From Larix kaempferi (Eukaryota; Streptophyta; Pinopsida; Pinales; Pinaceae), in contig BSBM01000592.1 in NCBI GenBank assembly GCA_027924585.1, forward strand, positions 3,188,501 through 3,252,500: a stretch of DNA of 64,000 nucleotides. Direction: 5' to 3'. Under the pieces are notes generated by a model, which saw nothing but the letters and a program-made list of their open reading frames with translations, was not told the origin of the DNA and ran no database searches. Below are positions 23,178-34,100 of the stretch, one piece after another. The position numbers and the translations under genes were made by a program. Position 1 is the first letter of the stretch. Each line of letters starts with the position of its first letter.

Positions 23178-23665
23178 CATTCTCACATGGTTAGAGGAAA
23201 GTACTTCCATGGTGAGATGTAAGGGCTGGGCCATTTTCACATGGTTAGAGGAAAGTCCTTCCATGGTGAAATGTAAGGGATGGGCGAAGCCATTCTCACA
23301 TAGTCAAAGGAAATTCCTTCTATGATGAGATGTAAGGGCTAGGCCATTCTCGCATTGTCAGAGGAAAGTCCTTCCATGTCGAGATATAAGTGTTGGGCGT
23401 GGCTTTTCCGACATGGTCAGAGGAAAGTCCTTCCATGGTCGTGATGTAATTGTTGAGCTTTTCCAACATGGTCAGAGGAATGTCCTTCCATGGTCATGAT
23501 GTAATTGTTGTAGCTGTTCCAACATGGTCAGAGGAAAGTCCTTCCATGGTCATTGATGTAAGTGATGTGAGCCTTTCCCAGATGGTCAGAGGAAAGTCCT
23601 TCCATGCTGGTGAGTGTAAGTGTTGAGCCTTTCTCGGATGGTTAGAGGAAATTCCTTCCATGTCG
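23178..23665 (+). repeat. Minisatellite in the Copia-B 3' region
   Basis: Nine imperfect tandem copies of a 53-62 bp unit centred on ggtcagaggaaagtccttcc, with copies near 23191, 23244, 23306, 23358, 23417, 23472, 23528, 23586 and 23641. The core has near-dyad symmetry (catgg...ccatgg). It lies between the end of RNase H and the 3' LTR and has no coding potential. Confidence 0.85.
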
Positions 23666-24054
23666 ATGATGTAAGTGTTGTGTGTGTGCATCTGCGTTGT
23701 GCTCTGTGGACGATGACAATGATCTAAAGACGATGATGTGACAATATGGTACACAGGTTTTGCAGAGGCAGTGTAATCAGTCTTGAGGTGTACCTACTTG
23801 ATGGCTTGCTCACAGAGATGTTTATGATGTTCATCAAGCATGAAAAAGGGATGGCTCTGTAGATGATGAAGACTTGCAGGTGGCGGGTTTACATCCAGTA
23901 TGAAAAAGGATTGTCTCTGTAGAAATTCCTATGACGAGTAGATTGGAGATTGATTGAGATAGCAGCAGTGACAATGATTCGATGACGATGATCCAGTGAT
24001 GATCCAGAGAAGAAGACTTGTTCCTGTAGATCTATGTCGAGAAATACCTTCCTA

Positions 24055-24069
24055 GTTAAGAGGGAGCAT
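24055..24069 (+). other. Polypurine tract of Copia-B
   Basis: gttaagagggagcat directly precedes the 3' LTR start TGATG. Confidence 0.75.
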
Positions 24070-24647
24070 TGATGTATATGTAACTTCAGAATGTATTTCA
24101 TCTATGTATTATTGTACTCCTATAGAGATGTATTATTCCTCTATACGGAAGTGTCGTCATTTGTATTGACAAGTGTCGCAAGTGTCGTAACTTGCTGATG
24201 GGTTATTAGACCACCTATTAAGGGGTTGGCTCGGATTAATGTAACCATGGGTTATTAGGCTAAGTTAGACAAGTCAGCCCCATAGGTTTATTGGGAAACA
24301 CAGGACAAGTATAAATAGAGATCGGGAGATCTCTATTTGATCATCTCATTACTCACTCTTCCATCACTCGGAAAGTGGCGCACATGTGAGGAGGAGGATC
24401 AGCTGCTAGGAGAAGACTATCTCTTGTAGTTTGGTTGTACTTTGTTTGTATCATTGCTCATTCTATCTTTGAGGAAGTTGTGGGGTTTTTCACCTTTATA
24501 GTTTTCCCTAGTGAAACTCTATGTGTCGATTGTCTTATGTGATTGCTTGATATGCTTGATACATGCTTGATATGATTGATATGTTGTACATGTTATTCTC
24601 TCAGTAAAGATCCTAGAGTATGTTGAATTAATGCTCAAAATCTAACA
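24070..24647 (+). repeat. Copia-B 3' LTR
   Basis: 578 bp, nearly identical to the 5' LTR. The 11-bp excess comes from one short tandem duplication of ttggttgtac-type sequence near 24430-24450. Confidence 0.93.
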
Positions 24648-24652
24648 ATTGT

Positions 24653-25342
24653 ATGATTCGGAGTTCCTCAAGACATCATCACTGATCATGCAAGGCATTT
24701 CCAAAACAAGATGGTGGAATAATTAAGCGTTGGGTTGGGTTTTCAACATGATAACTCAACTCCATATTACCCACATTCCAATGGACAAGTAGAGGCCATC
24801 AATAAGGTATTTAAAACCATGATCCAACGTATGGTGGGTACACACAGGTCTAACTGGCACAATATACTTTTTTCATCCCTATGGGGATATAGAACTTCCG
24901 TTAAAATGGACACTAGATTCACACCCTTCCAATGAGTCTATAGACTGGAGGAAGTCTTACCTATTGAGTGTGATATTCCGTCATTGAAACTTGCGGTCGA
25001 ACTTCTACCGAACAACGCCACCGAGGAAGAACGTTTTTTGTACTTAGCTAAACTCGATGGAACCCGCCGTGATGCAACCCTTTCCAATGAAGCATACAAG
25101 AAGCACATCAAGTTCCAGTATGACAAATCAGTCAAACCTTGTATATTTAACGAGGGATATTTGGTCCTCACCTATGACCAAAAACATGATAAGATGGGGG
25201 CAGGAAAACTTGAGTCCATGTGGCACGGTCCATATGTAGTTAAGCTCATTTGGAGAAGGGAGCATATGAACTAGAAGACTATGATGGGATATATTTAGGA
25301 TATCCTTGCAATAGACTCTTCCTGAAGCGATACTATGCCTAA
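24653..25342 (+). pseudogene. Gypsy-A pol, part 2 (integrase C-part)
   Basis: Continues the integrase after Copia-B, in the same frame once the 6,689-bp insertion plus duplication is subtracted. It supplies the second catalytic Asp (DIITDHARHFQNK) and the Glu (YPHSNGQVEAINK). These are followed by the conserved GTHRSNWHN, YRTSVKMDT and the C-terminal half (NEGYLVLTYDQKHDKMG, MWHGPYVV). A single-base frameshift near 25250 separates this from the usual ending (GAYELEDYDG to LKRYYA, TAA 25340-25342). There are in-frame stops at V-stop-FGVPQ, E-stop-LSVG and Q-stop-VYRLEE. It is non-functional, but the D-D-E triad as such is complete. Confidence 0.85.
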
Positions 25343-25582
25343 GTCTTTTATGCATTTGTACTATGTATATATTGTACATGATCTGTGTTTTGTGTGGTGT
25401 GACACTTTACTTTGAGTGTGTTAGGATCTTGTATGTATGCTTATACCATGTTTTGCCAGGATGTGTAGATGGAAACGTGTTTTGGGTTTGCGGATGGTGT
25501 CAACTGACATACCCTTAGTCTAGCTTTGACAACATGGGTACTCTATTCCCCTACTGACGAGCCAATTACTTCAGGGGGAAGT
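25343..25582 (+). other. Gypsy-A 3' untranslated region and polypurine tract
   Basis: Non-coding sequence ending in cagggggaag (about 25572-25582). This is followed by TGTCTAGG, the likely start of the Gypsy-A 3' LTR. Confidence 0.55.
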
Positions 25583-25630
25583 TGTCTAGGATACGCAACC
25601 AACAATGTTGTTGAGTACCATGCGGTGATT
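25583..25630 (+). repeat. Start of Gypsy-A 3' LTR
   Basis: The TG that follows the polypurine tract marks the start. Only 48 bp remain before the CACTA mini-element. Some of the sequence after 26137 probably continues the LTR, but the right end cannot be placed without the 5' copy. Confidence 0.45.
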
Positions 25631-26134
25631 CACTAGTACAAAATGAGAGATAACTGACAAGTCGACCAAAAAATTTGGTCGCCACGGTTTTTTCAAGGGA
25701 TAAATGACTAAAATTGAGAAATCTTAAGTGAGCTAACTAAAAATGACCAATTTGGTTACGGGATAAGAACTAAACTAATTATGACCAATTTGGTCATGGG
25801 ATAAGAACTAAGCTAAAAATGACCACATAACAATTGGTCATTTATTTGGTCATTTTTAGTTGTGTCACTCCGACAATGGAAAATTGCAATTTTGACATTG
25901 AATTTGACAATTTACTAAATTCTAACATTGCAGATAGATTTAGAGACCCATCTGAATCCATTTGCAGTGTTAGAATTTAGTAAATTGTAGACTCCTTCAT
26001 GTGTCACAACTTGACAATGGAAATTAATATTGCAATTTTTGACAAGGGGGTCTTAATATATATCATGAATACGTCCTACCAAGACTCAAAATTGATAATG
26101 TGTTTAGTGTTTAGTCTCCTTTCATGTAGTAGTG
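25631..26134 (+). mobile_element. Non-autonomous CACTA-type element
   Basis: A 504-bp element that starts CACTAGTACAAAATGAGAGA and ends with the inverted CACTACTACATGAAAGGAGA, agreeing at about 15 of 20 bases. The flanking att at 25628-25630 and 26135-26137 is the 3-bp duplication typical of CACTA (En/Spm) transposons. Inside are repeated tggtcat/atgacca motifs in both orientations, and there is no transposase coding. A second element with the same terminus is at 52062-52487. Confidence 0.8.
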
Positions 26135-26137
26135 ATT

Positions 26138-27865
26138 CATGCATGTTTCTAGCCTTCATTCCATCATCTTGACCTTAGAAGAACTCATAAATGGGAGTGA
26201 TACATTTTTCGTTGTCATTATGCACTGCACTCAAAATGGACTCAATTCACATGAACTCAATCCTAACATTAATATAACCCATATAAAATTTGTGTCTAAC
26301 AAGAACATGTTGACCATGCTTATAATATGTTGACCATCGACCCCGTAGACATTTTATGACCATGTATATATTTATCATTAAAATATATATTAAAAAAATA
26401 TAATATACCATTCCCATTGCTTACATATCAATGATCACATGTCTTTTATTTATGCAAGAGACCCATATAAATTTGAATGAACCTCACATCTATGTATAGC
26501 CATTAGAATATCATCATGTCATAACACCATAAGCATGAGTCCATGGCAACAACATCATCATTGGAAAAAAATAGATAACTAAAATCAACATGAAAACAAT
26601 ATTATAATGAACAAAACTATAATGACCTCAACATCCTTATATCACCATTTTGGGCATTGATATATGTACACAATGTCAGCAATATGAAAAGATACAATTA
26701 AAACATATAACCATGTAGGAAAATTATGGACATGCATGTCCATATATACTCAATATTAAGTCTTGAACATACACACAATTTCCTAAAAGATCATTATCAT
26801 GCATACATTTATAAACCAAACAATATACATGAATATCTAAATCCAAAAGTTAATATAATTCCATCTTCAAGCTTATTATCCTAGAAAAACAATCATGCAA
26901 TAAAAAACAAGAAGCATATGCATGTATGGATTCGAAGCAATTTTTTTTCATCTGGCAAGCAATAACAAGATTGATGTGGGTTAATTCAACAAGTTAATAA
27001 AAGCAAAGATGTGGGATCAAACCTCGATAAATATTCATCTTCAACAAGATATTTGGAGCCGAAGAATATAAATATTGGTGACATGATTATATAATAATAA
27101 TTTTGATCCTTTTACCTCAAAAAAACATTTATTTTCATTTATCCATGATTATATGATAATAATTTTGAGCCTTTTACCTAAAAAAACATCTATTTTTATT
27201 AATAAATGAAAATATATAATTTAAATAAATTTAGTTTCCACCACTTATATTATATTTTCCATTGGTTCCAAACAAAAAAAGGAGAACAAATATTCATTTT
27301 TAACTTCAACTTCACATGTTATGAAAAATATGACTGTCTCACCATCGAAGGGTTTGCAACACAACTGGTTCCCTTATGCAATAAAATTGTGTAGGCGCGC
27401 ATGCTAGCAGTTGCATAAGTTCATATTCTTGGCACAAAAATCACCAAAAGGTTTCAAACTATCCTCGAATTTGGAAGGTTTGGGATGAGACTGGTTCGAT
27501 TTGCAGAGAGTGAGTAGAGTTTGATCTGATTTAGGGATTAGTAAATAAGGGTTTTTAGGATGGTGGGGTTTGAATATATTTTGAGTTTAGATGGACAGCA
27601 TGAGTAGGGTCCTCTTTCAAGGTTTAGATATGGAAACTACAATGAGGATGTCATGCTTTCTCAATTTGCTTGCTCAATTTGGAATTCTTGCGAAATGATA
27701 AACTAGTTTGTATGTAAAGAATCATGGTGGGGTTTCCAACTCTGGCGTAAACGCATCATTTCGTAGTAGAGGAGAGTAGAGCAGGCCAGGTAAAGGATCG
27801 GGATTTGGTGAACCGACAAGCAACAACAGAGGCAGGAACGATTGGAAGATATTGAGGCTGGGAAA
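26138..27865. other. AT-rich non-coding DNA
   Basis: No gene was recognised. It may begin with the rest of the Gypsy-A 3' LTR. A roughly 64-bp direct repeat (about 27080-27143 and 27144-27205, atgattatat...ataataattttga) is the only clear structure. Confidence 0.4.
27080..27205 (+). repeat. Two-copy direct repeat
   Basis: Two adjacent copies of about 63 bp share atgattata, ataataattttga, ccttttacct and aaaaaaacat, with a few substitutions. Confidence 0.7.
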
Positions 27866-27994
27866 ACGCTGAAATTTTTGAAAGGCGTGGTAGCGAGATC
27901 CATAGGAGGAAGACTCAAGGAATTTCACTACAATATTGGGGAGCCTTACTCATCTTCCTGGGGATCATGGACACACTATCGAAGAGCTTCCAAG
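27866..27994 (+). pseudogene. SCY1-like pseudokinase first-exon fragment
   Basis: Forty-three codons without a stop match the start of plant SCY1-like (SCYL) proteins, pseudokinases linked to Golgi traffic and tRNA export. Visible motifs are LKFLKGVV and YNIGEPYSSSWGSWTHYR, ending in ASK directly before a donor-like gtattt at 27995. In relatives the protein starts Met-Phe-Lys-Phe-Leu-Lys. Here the codon in the Met position is ACG (27866-27868), one change from ATG, so the start is lost. No downstream SCYL exon is visible before Gypsy-B at 28422. The match rests on my memory of the family N-terminus. It is either a captured gene fragment or the remnant of a duplicated gene. Confidence 0.7.
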
Positions 27995-28416
27995 GTATTT
28001 CATCAAAAAAAATCTCATGGTTTCCTTATTTTAACGGGTCCTATCTGATTCAAATACCAGTGTCCTGGCTTTAATCCATTTTAATTTGTTCAAGATCTTG
28101 AAAACGAAGTACCTCATGCTTATAATCATGAGTTCAATTCCCCCAAATGCTCTATTTTTTATTTACATATAATGTTAAATATCATCCCTAGCTCCGTATT
28201 CATATGCATCTTCCAACTAGGAACATATGACGATTATGTTTTTATCACATTGGGATCCTAGATGACTGAATTCACTCTAAGTCCAAACATTACTATGGGA
28301 TATTTATATTTGGCTCTGGAGCTATGACGAGCCAAGGCTTCTACTTCTAGTGCAATGGATACCCTATGTTTTTTTTGGGACCTACATCTGGCACTTTATA
28401 TTCTTACCTATGGATA

Positions 28417-28421
28417 TCTTT
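28417..28421. other. Target-site duplication of Gypsy-B, left copy
   Basis: tcttt, repeated at 42614-42618. It fixes the LTR start at TGATGC rather than at the next TG. Confidence 0.9.
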
Positions 28422-29405
28422 TGATGCAGGAGCATCGGGGCCTAGGAATATTAGTCGAAGCTAGTCGACATAAGGGAGACGACCAGAGGGAGTGCTGATG
28501 ACCGCTGGTTCGAGAAGCAAATTGACTTGTCGAAGTCAATAAGTCGAGCAGGGAACTGTCGAAGCAGTCGATGGGAGTGCAAAGGTCGAGAGTTGAGACA
28601 TGTCAATGTCCGACAGAGGAAGGAAGGGTAGAGGGCATCGATAGGTCAACATGCGTCGAACTACGACTCCGACAGGTTTGGGCATGAGCCAAGTGAGGAG
28701 GAAGGGGCGGACTGGTGAAGTGTTGGGTTGCAAAAGGAAGCTGATAGGTAAGTTGAAGTTGGCAGATAGTATGGCTGACATGATGCTTTACTGTAGCATG
28801 TCAGACAGACGCATAGAACTCAAGGAGAGTACTTGGAAACAGTTCAGGGTTGCTAAGGAAGTTAATTACAGTTATTACGGGTAGATGAGGCTGTGCAGCA
28901 CGGAATGGGCGCTGACAGTTGCAGGTTCGCAGGATTGGGGAGATTGGAGGACAGGAGGATGCATGTCTTGGGTGTTGGAGTGGACATCGGGAACAACAAC
29001 AATAGAGTAAAAGACTGGTGCACAGGCACAGAGTTGGGTATCAGTTCTAATTTTTTGGAGTTGCAGCGTAGAGTTCGAAGAGAAGATTGGTAGAATGCAG
29101 AGAACAGTTACACAACTTTCGAACCAGAGAAATATTGAGCCATAGCTCAGAGTTCCCAAGTGAACCAAGAGAGTGTGAGGTCGACACATTGAGAGAGCAC
29201 ACCATAGTTAATTCTGTATTGTAGCGGCTGAGGCCGAAAAGTATTTAGCTATTGGTATTTACAGTTATTCCGCATTGTAACTGATTGGTAGAAGTAATAT
29301 AAGCCACTTCCGGCATCCTGTTTTACACCTTGTTTGTGTGACCATTGTGGTCGTGTCATGTGTAATTTTATGCAAGAACCTTAGCGTATAAGGTTCCTTG
29401 CATCA
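28422..29405 (+). repeat. Gypsy-B 5' LTR
   Basis: 984 bp, starting TGATGCAGGAGCATCGGG and ending TTGCATCA. It is rich in gtcga motifs. A likely transcription signal (agtaatataagcca, about 29293-29306) is also present in the 3' LTR. Confidence 0.92.
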
Positions 29406-29407
29406 AG

Positions 29408-29420
29408 TGGTATCAGAGCC
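29408..29420 (+). other. Primer binding site of Gypsy-B
   Basis: TGGTATCAGAGCC lies two bases after the LTR. It matches initiator-Met tRNA, as in plant chromoviruses. Confidence 0.9.
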
Positions 29421-29653
29421 AGAAAGATCCGAGGATAGAGTGTTCTACGAGTAGCGGATCCAGTGATACCAACCTTCCTTGTGTCAGGTGGTATTAGAGC
29501 TATAGTATCCTAATATTTGAATACCCATAACATTAGATGGTATTAATCCTACAAGTGCATTGAATAGCTCCAGCTGAGGTTGGGTAGAGTTGTGCACGAC
29601 TTGTTGAGGTCCATTTGCGATTGGACGAGTGGGAGTTTTATCCGTGGTTGAAA

Positions 29654-30574
29654 ATGGCTCACAGAGGTGTTAATGTCTGAGGGCGAAGAGCGCGTGGCAC
29701 AACAGTCATAGTTGATCATGAGATGTTCGACAAGTGCACCTAAACAATGCGAACTTTGGCAAATGAAGTCATATAGATCAAAGAAAACCAAAGGCATGGT
29801 TGTATTCCTTATGCGTTAGACCACAATGATGAGGAAGTTCAAGAAGTGGAACTACAGGAAGCCACGACAGATGAACCAAAAGAAAAACTCATCAAGCTTC
29901 TAATAGATATGAGAGGTCGGATGAAGATAGACGTGCGTACCTACTTGGGAAGTCTAGACCCAGAAGACTTGATTGACTGGTTCAAAGAGATGGAAAAATA
30001 CTTCGACCTAGAGCATATTGAGGATCCTAAGCGAGTTAAGATTGCATGTCTGAGGTTGAAGGGTCATGCCTCATTGTGGTGGGACAATGTACAGGCAGAG
30101 AGAGTCAAGAAAGGCAAGGAGAAAATCAAGTCTTGGGATAGGATGGTCACCATGTTGAAAGCGAAGTTCTTTCCAGGTGACTATGTGATTTCCTTGTTTC
30201 AGAAATTGTAAAACTTTTGACAAAACAAGATGACCATGAAGGAGTACATGGAACAGTTCTACAGATTATCGATTCGGTTGGGGAAAACCGACAAAGGAGA
30301 AGAATTTGTCGCTAGGTATGTGAATGGATTTAAATATGCCATTTAGGACGAATTGAGCATGTCAAGATTCAGAGCAGTGGGCGAAGCCTACCAGTTAACT
30401 CTGAAGGAAAAAGAGAAACTGTTGAGGAAATCCGCAGCGACCAGAGGCAGGATGACTGGTCGGGGTACAAACACTATTTCTGCGAAAGGCCAAAGTAGTG
30501 GCTACGGAAGGGAATCTATTGAAGAAAGCCAAAGGACAGAAGGGACATCGACAAGGGAGAATGCGCAAGAGAAC
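29654..30574 (+). pseudogene. Gypsy-B gag, part 1
   Basis: The likely start is ATG 29654 (MAHRGVNV). Stops follow at 29678 (TGA), 29741 (TAA), 29756 (TAG) and, further on, in L-stop-NF-stop-QNK and YAI-stop-DEL. All have contexts in which Arg (CGA) or Gln (CAA/CAG) is expected. The chromovirus Gag core is clear: RTYLGSLDPEDLIDWFKEME, KIACLRLKGHASLWWDN, KSWDRMVTMLKAKFFP and MKEYMEQFYRLS. The protein would pack element RNA into particles. The reading frame is cut at 30574 by the 216-bp-LTR element and resumes at 37944. Confidence 0.85.
30570..30574. other. Target-site duplication of the nested element, left copy
   Basis: agaac, repeated exactly at 37939-37943. Confidence 0.93.
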
Positions 30575-30790
30575 TGTTAGGTTTCCCAATGGGCAAATGA
30601 GCAGATTGGCTTACATAGAGCCAAATAACAAACACAAAGAAAAATAGAATGGTGTGAAAGCACAATGTATTTCTCATTAAATAACTGTACATATAAATAC
30701 AATGAGAAATGTCCCTTGGGTTTCATATTCCCAAGTGGACTCTTGGACTCCCGGGTGACTCTTAGTCTCCATGAGGATTAGACTCAAACA
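30575..30790 (-). repeat. 3' LTR of the pol-less element
   Basis: 216 bp, TGTTAGG...CAAACA on the plus strand. The pair at 37723 has the same length. A TATA-like tttatatg lies in the middle on the minus strand. Confidence 0.93.
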
Positions 30791-31656
30791 AATCCCCCCT
30801 TAATCCGAAGGGTGTATATGAGTCCAAGAAAAGAAGAGAGATGGATAAGTGGAAGTGGATAGATACCATCAACTGAACATTTCCATCTCGAACATCCTTT
30901 ACTAAGAAGGTTAGCTAGAAGCTTGCACATGCTTCTGCTAGATACAATGGCTCTCACAAGGGTTTTTTTTTAGGCTGACCATCAACCGAAATGGGTTAGC
31001 AGAAGGATGAAATATTCTACTTTGTGTGTGGTTCAATGATTACCGCAAACTATCGAACTTGGTGATAACAATCACTCAGAGGTTCTCTGGAACTTGGCTC
31101 GAAGGATCAGGGGTTCTGTCTAGAATGGTTGGGACGAGCTGACACCAAACCAACTGAAGAGCTGAAAACAGGAAGTGAACAGCTATAACTTGTTGAAAAT
31201 TTCCATCTTGACAACTGTTTGTCAAGTTAGCTAGAATCTTGCACATGCTTATGCTAAATGAAGGTGCTCTCAATACCGGTGGTTGAAGGTTGACCACCAA
31301 CTCTAGAGCTCATTCGAACATAGCTCTTCACAAGCTTGCTTGTTCCGGCTCGCTTGCACTCGCTCACTTGTTACTGATGGTCTTCATTCCCCCCTATCAG
31401 GAACAATGTGAGGAGAGGAGAGTCTCATGTGAGTACTCTATGTCATGGTTCTCTTTTGTCTGAGTGTCTATATCACTAAATATAGCCTCTAAAACTAGAT
31501 GTGGATCATGCTTGTTTTATCTCACTTACTTGTAGAGGGCCATGGATGCTTGTTGTTAGATGGAGGCTTCGAAACTTGATGCCTGACATCATGTTCCCCC
31601 CTGTCAGGTACAAAGTTAGGAGAAAAATATGTCTCAATTGCAATATGTGTCAATAC
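30791..31656. repeat. Internal repeats of the pol-less element
   Basis: Two diverged direct repeats are visible. About 110 bp at 30885-30995 recurs at 31198-31305 (both contain agcttgcacatgctt-like or atcttgcacatgctt). A shorter one at 31380-31415 recurs at 31588-31625 (ttcccccctatcagg-like). No coding was recognised. Confidence 0.6.
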
Positions 31657-32520
31657 TCATGAATGAACTATCTTGTATGACTTATAAATCTTCTTAGCTA
31701 TTGATGACCATTTCCAAGAAGCAATCCACCCATAGTGAATCTTCTCTCTTGCAGGTTTCTTCAAACTGAAGCATTTGTATGATGTGTGCGTACATTTTCC
31801 ACAATGTTTACAAGGGTGAAGATCAAAACAATGATCTTTCATATGGCCAACTCGATCACAGTGTTGGCATGTCGAACTTTGTACCGATGTGGATGAAGGA
31901 CTCTCATTGATGAATCTAGCGCCCTGAAACTGGATGGTCTTAGAGATATTGGGAATGTGAGCTGTCACTTCCTTGTCATATCCAAGACCGGTTTTGTGCT
32001 TGTTATGGTTGATCTCTTCCCATGGTCTGATGATGGACTTGGAAGGAACAAGCAGAACCTCTGCATGCATGTCTTCATCTTCATTTTATTTCACTTCTGA
32101 TGGGGTGCCACTGATTTTATTATGTGCTTCTAGAGTGGCATCAATATGTGCAGGCTGCAGAATAGAACCATAAAGAGGATTGTTCTAAATGTGAACAAGT
32201 TCAGAATGTCTTTCTTCTTGTATGATTTGCAACTCAAGCTATAGGAAATCACGAGTGTCTTGTGAATCTTTTACACAATCTCGGATGTGAGTGAGAATGC
32301 TCATGTCCATCATGACAGTGTTGTCGACAGAGGAGATAAGTAGAGTGTTCAGTAACTCTACAAGGCTATTTAATCTAGCCATTGAAAAACTCAAGACTCG
32401 CTCAAATGAGAAGGGCTTCTTGCAACTCCACCCTTTACAAATAAGACTCAGCAATTCAAACTTAGCAGAAGATGAAGGGTGTTGGTCTCACCCAAAAATG
32501 CACCCAATTACAATGCAACT
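31657..32520 (-). pseudogene. Gag-like protein with two zinc knuckles
   Basis: Minus-strand coding remnant. The downstream part (32070-31657) is open for 137 residues and carries two consecutive CCHC knuckles: CQHCDRVGHMKDHC and CKHCGKCTHTSYKC, both with standard C-x2-C-x4-H-x4-C spacing. Upstream (32520-32239) is a further open stretch (FELLSLICKGWSCKKPF and LNSLVELLNTLLISSVD), separated by a stop in FL-stop-LELQ. It is interrupted at 32521 by an LTR-like sequence. Two knuckles in tandem indicate a nucleic-acid-binding Gag-type protein. I do not recognise the precise family, and no pol follows. Confidence 0.6.
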
Positions 32521-34100
32521 TGTAACATCCCTCCAATTTGACCCCTATTGTTACTAATTTCTGTAAATGTATTTATGATTGTGTACAATGGCCCTGGTGA
32601 GGAGCTCAAGGCCAAGGCCCCACCAGTGGACCTTGAGTTAGTGGTATGATTATAAGTCTTACTTAAGACTAAAATATTTAGAATAGTAATGTGACTAAAT
32701 GATAAGTAACAAAACTATCCAAAAGAAAAGATAAGATTGTTAGGAAACAGTGAGATTCATGTTTTAAGTCGTAAAACATAGAGAGTGAAGAACTAGTGAT
32801 GTTTTAATTTATTAAAGAAATCACCTAAGTAGAATCTAACACAAATTAAAATGATTAGATGGATATTATATATATATATAGATAGATAGATAGATAGATA
32901 CCTTGTATACATATATATGAAGGGTTAAATTAATAGTTGAGATAACTATTAAAAAGAGAGATGTTATTTATATATGAGAGTAAACTAATAGTTGGGATGA
33001 CTATTAGGTAAAAATTAAATATATATTTATATGTCTTGATTATGAATAAATGAATAAAAAGAAATTATTTATAATTAATATATATATAAATAATTATAGA
33101 CAAATTATATGTATTTATATCATGGTGGGTATTTGGTCTCTTGTGAAAGATTGATAATTAGTATGAGGACTCTTAGACATAATTAAAATATATACATACA
33201 TGTCCTGTCTATAAATATACTTATATATGTGCTTTATAGATATAAGTAAGTTTAACCAATAATTAAGATCACTAATAGATATTAGGTACATTTATATGTA
33301 AAGTTATCATATGCATAAGAATAAACCATGGTAATTATGTTAATATATATATATCATATTCAATTTTAAAAGTGCTTTATATATATATATATTTAATTAT
33401 TTATCTATATGTTTAAAACCATCTTATTTATATATGAAAATTTGGGATAAATGTTGGCTTATCATAATATATATGAATATATTAACTAGTAGTGTAAATT
33501 TAAAGAATACATTAGGAAAATATTACCTTTACATAGCAAAGGGAATAATCACAAGGTTGTTGTTGCTTAAGGAAAAATAAGCCCATGCAAGCAACGAATA
33601 GTTGTGTTGAGATAAAGTCATAGGTTAGTTACCACAAGAAAGAATAAAACATATATAGGCCACTACCCATTTTTATAAAGCGATTCATAAATGATGAGGT
33701 AGGGGTAGTTAGATAGGGAATGACGGGTGGAGAAGTTTTTGGAGTCTGTCTCCCTGTGGAAGAACGTGGATCTACTTCCATCACTACCACGTAACACTGC
33801 TACGATGAGTAGGATATCTTCCTATTTTCATGTATTAGGATTTTGTTAAAAACAACCATATCATGAAGTGGTTTGCAGATAGCAAAGGGGACATCCTAGC
33901 TGGATTTTTGGGATGCTTTGAACCCAAACTACCGATTGAGAATCGGTGGTAGTGGAGTACCCCATTTAATTTATTCTTGTTAAAATTTGAAAAGCTCCTC
34001 AAGCTCCACTTAGCTTTCGTTTGGAGCTTCGACCTCCACGTGGTGGGAGACATTTCCCGAGCCATGCGGACTCTCCATGCAGGTCGGTATTCTTATGTTC
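32521..34100 (+). repeat. LTR-like sequence related to the 1.6-kb solo LTRs
   Basis: Starts TGTAACATCCC and carries the block gaggagctcaaggccaaggc at about 32598-32620. The same block, at the same distance from the terminus, is in the solo LTRs at 10130-11748 and 44562-46187. The rest diverges and is dominated by AT-rich microsatellite DNA. The right end is not resolved: no second copy of the flanking caact (32516-32520) is found after a CA end. It interrupts the gag-like relic of the surrounding element. Confidence 0.5.
32866..32900. repeat. TA/GATA microsatellite
   Basis: Runs of (ta)n followed by (gata)n. Further ta-rich tracts occur at 33070-33120, 33345-33395 and 35008-35025. Confidence 0.85.

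Larger units (their letters stand above)
17964..24647 (+). mobile_element. Copia-B: full-length Ty1/Copia nested in Gypsy-A
   Basis: The element is 6,684 bp, with LTRs of 567 and 578 bp, an initiator-Met primer site, one gag-pol frame carrying seven stops but no frameshift, a 1-kb 3' non-coding region with a minisatellite, and a polypurine tract. The perfect target duplication attgt and the resumption of the Gypsy-A integrase in the same reading frame after its removal prove insertion into an existing Gypsy-A copy. A related solo LTR lies at 58426-58927. Confidence 0.95.

Noticed and set aside
23086-23325. 79-codon frame after Copia-B RNase H
   Set aside because: It mostly translates minisatellite units (TWLEES.SMV.CKGWA repeated), so the open frame is a by-product of the tandem repeat.
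28425-28430. Alternative Gypsy-B LTR start at TGCAGG
   Set aside because: It would give flanks tttga and tcttt that do not match. Starting at TGATGC (28422) gives a perfect tcttt duplication.
28536-29189. Open frames in both strands near 28.5-29.2 kb and again at 41.7-42.4 kb
   Set aside because: They are in the paired LTRs of Gypsy-B. Similar peptides appear twice only because the LTRs are repeated.
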